The notes under the pieces: generated by a model | What the model saw: the letters and a program-made list of their open reading frames with translations, nothing else | The model's database searches: none | What the model was told of the DNA's origin: nothing | Position numbers and translations under genes: made by a program | Part shown: one piece after another, positions 59,157 to 64,000 of the stretch | How the letters are laid out: each line of letters starts with the position of its first letter | Position numbering within the stretch: position 1 is the first letter of the stretch | Source: CALOBA01 sp942491465 | GTDB lineage: Bacteria; Pseudomonadota; Gammaproteobacteria; Chromatiales; Chromatiaceae | Length of the DNA stretch: 64,000 nucleotides | Direction of reading: 5' to 3' | NCBI GenBank assembly: GCA_942491465.1 | Contig: CALOBA010000018.1 | Location: 61,213 to 125,212 of the forward strand

Positions 59157-60440
59157 ATGTCCGGCTTCCGCACCGCCGCCATCGCCGCAGCCGCCCTGCT
59201 CAGCCTTGGCGTCCAGTTACCCGCTTGCGCCCAGGGTGGCGCCAAGGCCCGCCTCGTCAGCCCCGTCGCCCAGCTTGGGCCACGCCCGGGCTTCCTGGTC
59301 GACCAGCTGCCGAGCGGCCCGCTGAAGAACCAGTTGCGCTCCTGCGACGTCACCACCTTCCGTAAGACGGACTTCTCCATCGGGCACCGTGGCGCCTGCA
59401 TGCAGTTCCCGGAGCACACCCGGGAGTCCTACACCGCCGCCGCACGCCAGGGCGCCGGAATCATCGAGTGCGACGTGACCTTCACCGCCGACGGCGAGCT
59501 GGTCTGCCGTCACTCCCAGTGCGACCTACATACCACCACCGACATCGTTGCGCACCCGGACCTTAACGCCAAGTGTACCCAGCCGTTCGTGCCCGCCTTC
59601 TACGACGAGACCGGCCTGGTCACCGAGGCCTATGCCGAATGCTGCACCAGCGACATCACGCTGGCCGAATTCAAGACGCTGAAGGGCAAGATGGACACCT
59701 CCTACAGCGGTGCCACAACGCCTGAAGACTATCTCGGCGGCACCGCCAATTGGCGCACCGATCTGTATTCGGGTCCGACCAGCGGCACGCTGATGACCCA
59801 CGCCGAAAGCGTCAGCCTGTTCAAGCACTTGCGTGTCGGCGTGACCCCCGAGCTGAAGTCGCCCAGCGTCGACATGCCCTTTGAGCTTACGGACGGCACG
59901 CTGCTCACCCGCGACATGTATCGCCAAAAGCTGATCGACGAGCTGCGCAATGGCGGCATCCGTCCGCGCCGCGCCTGGGTGCAGTCCTTCGACCGCGCCG
60001 ACATCGACTACTGGATCAGCCAGGAGCCCGCATTCGGGCAGCAGGCGGTCTACCTGATTCCCGCCGACAATCCGCAGCAGCTGGCGCCCTTCTTGGCAGA
60101 GCTGCCGAGCTACACCGACAACGGCATCAACTACATCGCACCAGCCATGTGGGCCCTGGTCGACACCGCCGGCACCGACATCGTGCCGTCGCAGTTCGCC
60201 ATCGACGCCAAGACCGCGGGCCTGAAGATCATCACCTGGACCCTGGAGCGCAGCGGCATCCTCGCCGACGGCGACGGCGGCTATTACTATCAGAGCCTCG
60301 GTGATGCCCTTGCCGAGCGTGAGCACGAGGGGGTCATCCTGGAAGTGCTGGACGTGCTCGCCCGAGACGTCGGCATCGAGGGCATCTTCTCCGACTGGCC
60401 GGCGACGGTAACCTTCTACGCCAACTGCATGCGGCGTTGA
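59157..60440 (+). CDS. Secreted glycerophosphodiester phosphodiesterase family protein
   Basis: A 427-residue protein. The start MSGFRTAAIAAAALLSLGVQ gives a signal peptide cleaved near Ala25 (PACAQG). The GDPD (PI-PLC-like TIM barrel) motifs are IGHRGACMQFPEHT (75-88) with His77, Arg78 and Glu86, then IIECDVTFTADGELVCRHS (102-120) with Glu104, Asp106 and His119. It probably hydrolyses glycerophosphodiesters in the periplasm. The insert around residues 150-230 with Cys-rich stretches (AECCTSDI) is longer than in GlpQ, so the substrate may differ. Confidence 0.88.
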   Translation: MSGFRTAAIAAAALLSLGVQLPACAQGGAKARLVSPVAQLGPRPGFLVDQLPSGPLKNQLRSCDVTTFRKTDFSIGHRGACMQFPEHTRESYTAAARQGAGIIECDVTFTADGELVCRHSQCDLHTTTDIVAHPDLNAKCTQPFVPAFYDETGLVTEAYAECCTSDITLAEFKTLKGKMDTSYSGATTPEDYLGGTANWRTDLYSGPTSGTLMTHAESVSLFKHLRVGVTPELKSPSVDMPFELTDGTLLTRDMYRQKLIDELRNGGIRPRRAWVQSFDRADIDYWISQEPAFGQQAVYLIPADNPQQLAPFLAELPSYTDNGINYIAPAMWALVDTAGTDIVPSQFAIDAKTAGLKIITWTLERSGILADGDGGYYYQSLGDALAEREHEGVILEVLDVLARDVGIEGIFSDWPATVTFYANCMRR

Positions 60441-60622
60441 CGAACCCGCGAGACCGGGCAGCGGTTGTCAAACAGGCATGGCTACCCCATTGATTGTGGG
60501 GCCGGCAAACCGGACCATCCCGGCCGGCGTCCCGGACACGGCGAGCACCCTCGCCGTCCGCGCGACCGCCCCTTCTCCGCCACTCCCGGCGCCTAATCCA
60601 CGCGTTTTCGGAGCGTATCGTT

Positions 60623-61087
60623 ATGTACCGACTGACCAAACAGGCCACCGTCGCCGCCGCCCTCGTCTGCCTCAGCTGCACCGCCACCGCCGGCGACCTC
60701 AAGCCGGAGGAGCAGATCCTCACCCGCCAAGCCGGCTACAGCTTCATGTCTTGGAACATGGGCAAGATCAAAGCCAGTCTCGAGGGCGAGTTCAGCCAGC
60801 AGCAGGTCGCCGCCGCCGCCAACGCCATCGCCGGCATCGCCGGCTCCGGCATGGGCGCCCTCTACGGCCCCGGCACCGACAAGGACATCGGCGATGTGAA
60901 GACCGCCGTCAAGCCCGAGCTGTTCACCGAGCCCGCGGAGGTCGGCAAGGTCGCCACCGCCTTCGTCGAGGCCGCCAACAAGCTCGCCGAGGAGGCCGCC
61001 ATGGGCGACCCCGCCGAGATCAAGGCCGCCTTCGGCAACCTCGGCAAGACCTGCAAAGGCTGTCACGACAAGTTCCGCGAGGACTGA
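60623..61087 (+). CDS. cycP: Cytochrome c'
   Basis: A 154-residue periplasmic haem protein. A signal peptide covers residues 1-24 (cleavage at ATAG-D). The mature part is a four-helix bundle with EEQILTRQAGYSFMSWNMGK near the N-terminus and a C-terminal haem c site CKGCH (144-148), typical of class II cytochromes. GSGMGALYGPGTDKDIGDVK matches the A. vinosum protein almost residue for residue as I recall it. Cytochrome c' binds NO and helps in NO resistance in purple bacteria. A GC hairpin follows the stop. Confidence 0.95.
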   Translation: MYRLTKQATVAAALVCLSCTATAGDLKPEEQILTRQAGYSFMSWNMGKIKASLEGEFSQQQVAAAANAIAGIAGSGMGALYGPGTDKDIGDVKTAVKPELFTEPAEVGKVATAFVEAANKLAEEAAMGDPAEIKAAFGNLGKTCKGCHDKFRED

Positions 61088-61089
61088 TC

Positions 61090-61114
61090 CGGCGGCGGGA
61101 GCGGCCCGCCGCCG
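61090..61114. terminator. GC-rich hairpin after cytochrome c' gene
   Basis: Perfect 10-bp stem CGGCGGCGGG (61090-61099) and CCCGCCGCCG (61105-61114) with loop AGCGG, starting 3 bases after the stop. No T-run follows. The remaining gap to the next gene at 61366 holds no recognisable gene. Confidence 0.5.
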
Positions 61115-61365
61115 CGAACAACCCTCCCGGGCGCCGTTCGCGGCCTCGGGCCGCTCCCACGCCACCCGGTGGTTTCCTCCACCGATGACCTCCCGGGCCG
61201 TTGTCGGCCCCAGGCTGTAGCCCATGGCGGCGCGAAACAGACTGAGGATGATCGGAGATTGCCGGATGGCCCTGCCCATGCGCGCCGACGGCACCGGCGC
61301 CGGTTTGCGCAGGAGCAGCGGCGCAAGCACAATAGGACGCTGGCCGGCAACCGGAGACCGTCTCC

Positions 61366-63114
61366 ATGAATCGTACCCGACTTCTGTTCTTCGCCATCGT
61401 CCTGGTCGCCGTGGCAGGCGCGATCTTCTTGGTGCTGTCGAGCACGCAGCCGCAACGCACCGGCGACATGGCCGAGGCCCCTGCACGCTCGGGCCCGTCC
61501 CTGCCGCGGGATGCAGTCACCATCCGCGTGGCATCTTCCAGCACCAAGCAGCCGTGGATGGAGCGCATGGCCGCGCGCTTCATGGACGGCGGGGCAAAGA
61601 CCGCGAACGGACGAGCGATCCGGGTTGTCGTCGCCCCGGTCTCCTCCGGCGGGTCGAGCCAGGCCATCCTCGACGGCAAGCTCAAGCCTAACGTCTGGAG
61701 CCCCGGCGCTGCTGCCTGGCCGGCCAGCTTCGATGCCCAGTGGCGTCGCCGCGCCGCTGCCTCAGCCTGGACGGCGCCCTGCGAGCCGACCATCTACACG
61801 CCGCTGGGTATCGCCATGTGGCGACCGATGGCGGAGGCCCTGGGCTGGCCGGACAAGCCGATCGGTTGGCAGACCCTGATCGATCTGGCCAAAGACCCGA
61901 ACGGTTGGGCGGCCTATGGTCGCCCGGATTGGGGCAAGTTCCGCCTCGGCCACGCCCATCCGCAATACAGTAATGCCGGCCTGCTGACGCTCACGTCCCT
62001 GATCTACGGGGTGCTCGGCAAGACCGACGGCCTGACCGCCTTCGAGGTCTACCGGCCCGAGGTCGAGCAGGCGCTGACCGCGCTGGGCCAAAACACCGCG
62101 AAGTACGGCAAGCTCGCCGAGGACTTGCTCAAGACCATGGCGCAGCAAGGCCGGGGCTACCTGCACGCGGTCGCGACCTTCGAATCCGACGCCCTGCGCA
62201 TGAACCTGGAGCACGCGCAGCAACTGCGCTTCCCGCTGGTGTTCATCTTCCCTTCCGAGGGCGTGTTCTGGGGCAGTCATCCCTACTGCGTGCTCGATCG
62301 GACCGATTGGACCTCGCAGGCGCAGGCCGACGCCGCGCGGCGCTTCCACGCCTTCATCACCGCCGAGGCGCAGCAGACGGCCGCCATCGGCGACCTGCTG
62401 CGCCCGCTCGATGCCGGCATCCCGCTGCGGGCGCCGTTGGACATCGCCAACGGCACCGACCCCGGCATGAACCCGGACAAGGTCCCGCCGCTGGCATCCC
62501 CCGACGCCGAGATCACCGAGGCCGTGGTCGATCTGTTCCTGACCACCAAGCGCAAGGCGACGGTGCTGCTGGTGCTCGACACCTCGGGCAGCATGGCGGG
62601 GCAGCGCATGCGCACCGCCACCGAGGCCACGGCAGGCTTTCTGCGCCGGCTGCATCCCGACGACCGGGTCGGTGTCCTGACGTTCTCCCAGCAGGTCGTC
62701 ACGCTGGCCGCGCCGCGGCCGGTCGGCGAGATCGGGGAGTCGTTGGCCGGGCGCATCGAGAGCCTGGTCGCCCAGGGCAGCACGGCGCTGCATGCCGCGG
62801 TCTGCGAGTCGGTGGGCATGCTCGAGCGGCAGCGCAATCGTGACATGGCCGCGCAGGAAAACCGCCTCTACGGCGTCGTCTTGTTGTCCGACGGCGACGA
62901 CACCGTCGCCAACCCGAGCGCCAACAAGATGTTCGCCACCTGTCTGCCGGCAAACGCCGAGGCCGACGGCGTCAAGGTGTTCTCGATCGCCTTCGGCGGC
63001 GATGCCAACAACGACCTGTTGGAACGGATCGCGCAGGCGACCGGCGGCCAGCTCTTCAGCGCCGACCCGGACTCCGTCGATGCGACCTACCTGGCCATCT
63101 CCGCGGAGCAGTGA
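61366..63114 (+). CDS. Fused substrate-binding and von Willebrand factor A (VWA) protein
   Basis: A 582-residue protein anchored by an N-terminal helix (about 6-26). Residues about 50-375 form a type-2 periplasmic binding-protein-like domain (VTIRVASSSTKQPWMERMAARF, WSPGAAAWPASF, FIFPSEGVFWGSHPYCVL). Residues about 395-582 form a VWA domain with an intact metal site: DTSGS (405-409), the Thr of AQGSTALHAA, and LLSDGDD (Asp509). Such fusions are known in several phyla but have no assigned function; they may act as envelope scaffolds or sensors. Three bases separate it from the next gene, so they form an operon. Confidence 0.85.
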   Translation: MNRTRLLFFAIVLVAVAGAIFLVLSSTQPQRTGDMAEAPARSGPSLPRDAVTIRVASSSTKQPWMERMAARFMDGGAKTANGRAIRVVVAPVSSGGSSQAILDGKLKPNVWSPGAAAWPASFDAQWRRRAAASAWTAPCEPTIYTPLGIAMWRPMAEALGWPDKPIGWQTLIDLAKDPNGWAAYGRPDWGKFRLGHAHPQYSNAGLLTLTSLIYGVLGKTDGLTAFEVYRPEVEQALTALGQNTAKYGKLAEDLLKTMAQQGRGYLHAVATFESDALRMNLEHAQQLRFPLVFIFPSEGVFWGSHPYCVLDRTDWTSQAQADAARRFHAFITAEAQQTAAIGDLLRPLDAGIPLRAPLDIANGTDPGMNPDKVPPLASPDAEITEAVVDLFLTTKRKATVLLVLDTSGSMAGQRMRTATEATAGFLRRLHPDDRVGVLTFSQQVVTLAAPRPVGEIGESLAGRIESLVAQGSTALHAAVCESVGMLERQRNRDMAAQENRLYGVVLLSDGDDTVANPSANKMFATCLPANAEADGVKVFSIAFGGDANNDLLERIAQATGGQLFSADPDSVDATYLAISAEQ

Positions 63115-63117
63115 CCC

Positions 63118-63962
63118 ATGCGCAGGGGCGCAGCGCCGCTTGGACGCCTGTTGGCATACGCCCTGTTCCGCTGGGAGAGCGCCGTGCTCATCGCCGCGAC
63201 CCTGCTGCTCGCGGCGCTGGCCTGGGTGAACCGCGCCCTGCCGATGGTGCCGGGCTCGCTCTGGCTCACGGTGCTCGCCTTGGGGGCGGCGGCCGAGGGC
63301 CTGCTCATACTGAGCAGCATCCTCGATCCCGCCAGCCGGGCCGCCATCCGATCCGCCGATCAGCTCCCGTTGCCGCGCCCTCCCCGTCTGCAGACCGAGC
63401 GCCTGCGCGAGCAGATCGACCAGGCCCTGGACTACTATCGGCAGATCCAGGAGGCCACCGACTACCCTGAAGGCTCGCCGCTGCGCAACCAGTTCGGCGA
63501 GACGCTGAGCCAGATCAGGTCCTGGCTGCGGGCGATCTATCGACTGGCCGATCGGCTCGATCTCTACCACCAACAAAGCGAGCGCCTGACCCGAGACCGG
63601 CAGCGCGCCGCGGCACAGCGCGCGGAGCTTGGCGAGCGCCTGAAGCGCGAGACCAACCCGCGATGCGACCGCCCCTGCAAGAGAACATGGCGGCGGTGGA
63701 GCAGCAGCTGCGCGCCCTGCAGCGGTTGGACGACACCATGCAGACCGCCACGAAGCTGCGCCTGGAGCACACCCTCGCGGCCCTATCCACGATCTACTCG
63801 CAAACCCTGCTGATCGATTTCAAAGACTTCGGCGGGGGGCGGGTCCACCAGATGCGCGAGGAGATCGAGGGCGAGCAACAGGTGTTGAACGCGGTCTTGG
63901 CGGACATGGACCAACTGCCGCAGAGCAGTCGCGCGCTTGTCAACATCAAGGCGATTGATTAG
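63118..63962 (+). pseudogene. Membrane and coiled-coil protein gene split by a frameshift
   Basis: Frame 1 from 63118 encodes two membrane helices (about residues 18-39 and 47-66) followed by a helical, charged region (RLREQIDQALDYYRQIQEAT...). Coding character breaks near 63655, after ...GERLKRETNP; the rest of that frame to 63813 is Arg/Cys/Pro-rich and non-coding in style. A second frame, shifted by one missing base, continues from about 63660 with MRPPLQENMAAVEQQLRALQ and ends at 63962 (...RALVNIKAID). The two parts would make a protein of about 281 residues. Either a real frameshift or a sequencing error near the CCCGCGATGCG stretch. It follows the binding/VWA gene by 3 bases and is probably functionally linked. 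Confidence 0.7.
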
Positions 63963-64000
63963 GGCGCCGCGCCCCGACCACCCCCAAGCCCTCGCCGGCA

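Noticed and set aside
61762..63576. A 604-codon minus-strand frame opposite the binding-protein/VWA gene
   Set aside because: Antisense shadow; Gln/Arg/Gly-rich and without motifs, whereas the plus strand has an intact VWA metal site.

Overview
The window looks like a chromosomal segment of a high-GC gammaproteobacterium, most likely a purple sulfur bacterium of the Chromatiaceae. The support is a cytochrome c' (60623-61087) that, from memory, closely matches the Allochromatium vinosum protein; a pyrophosphate-dependent phosphofructokinase beside two membrane pyrophosphatases; a surE-pcm-yqaA-nlpD-rpoS cluster; and a gammaproteobacterial ribosomal protein super-operon. The genus is not determined. 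I see no rRNA, tRNA, CRISPR array, insertion sequence or prophage.

Layout. 1-1792 (minus): the first codons of lysA, the lipoprotein gene lptM, a SAM-dependent methyltransferase and an FmdB-type zinc ribbon protein. 2005-8438 (plus): a short-chain dehydrogenase and a double-length UvrA with four ABC ATPase modules. 8435-29462 (minus): the str, S10, spc and alpha operons joined as one run from rpsL to rplQ, followed by a TPR gene resembling PrsT of exosortase systems. A near-consensus sigma-70 promoter lies about 290 bases upstream of rpsL. 29865-33361 (minus): a transglutaminase and a circularly permuted ATP-grasp/alpha-E fusion, a widespread pair of unknown function. 33594-36866 (plus): a possible 28-residue membrane peptide and two GH57 glycoside hydrolases. 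36973-37824 (minus): an exosortase-type polysaccharide deacetylase. 38329-39980 (plus): a small PstS-like binding protein overlapping an outer-membrane barrel gene, with a sigma-54-like promoter upstream.

40071-46986 (minus): a pyrophosphate energy cluster of pfp, a 257-residue protein of unknown function with an internal duplication, a K+-dependent (probably Na+-pumping) pyrophosphatase, and a K+-independent H+-pyrophosphatase. These would tie glycolytic flux to PPi and to membrane ion gradients. 47405-51310 (minus): rpoS, nlpD, yqaA, pcm and surE, for stationary phase and damage repair. 51509-56483: an Smr endonuclease-like protein, a DegS-like periplasmic protease, a DUF2892 membrane protein, an ABC-2 exporter pair and a bacteriohemerythrin. 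56515-58332 (minus): typA. 58333-59156: a non-coding gap with an exact DnaA box and related sequences. 59157-63962 (plus): a secreted glycerophosphodiesterase, cytochrome c', a fused substrate-binding/VWA protein and a membrane coiled-coil gene split by a frameshift.

The candidates for something undescribed are the repeat-containing protein in the PPi cluster, the tandem UvrA, the ATP-grasp/alpha-E/transglutaminase pair, and several hairpin structures, one of which holds two convergent stop codons in its loop. All functional statements rest on reading motifs by eye; no database search was run.
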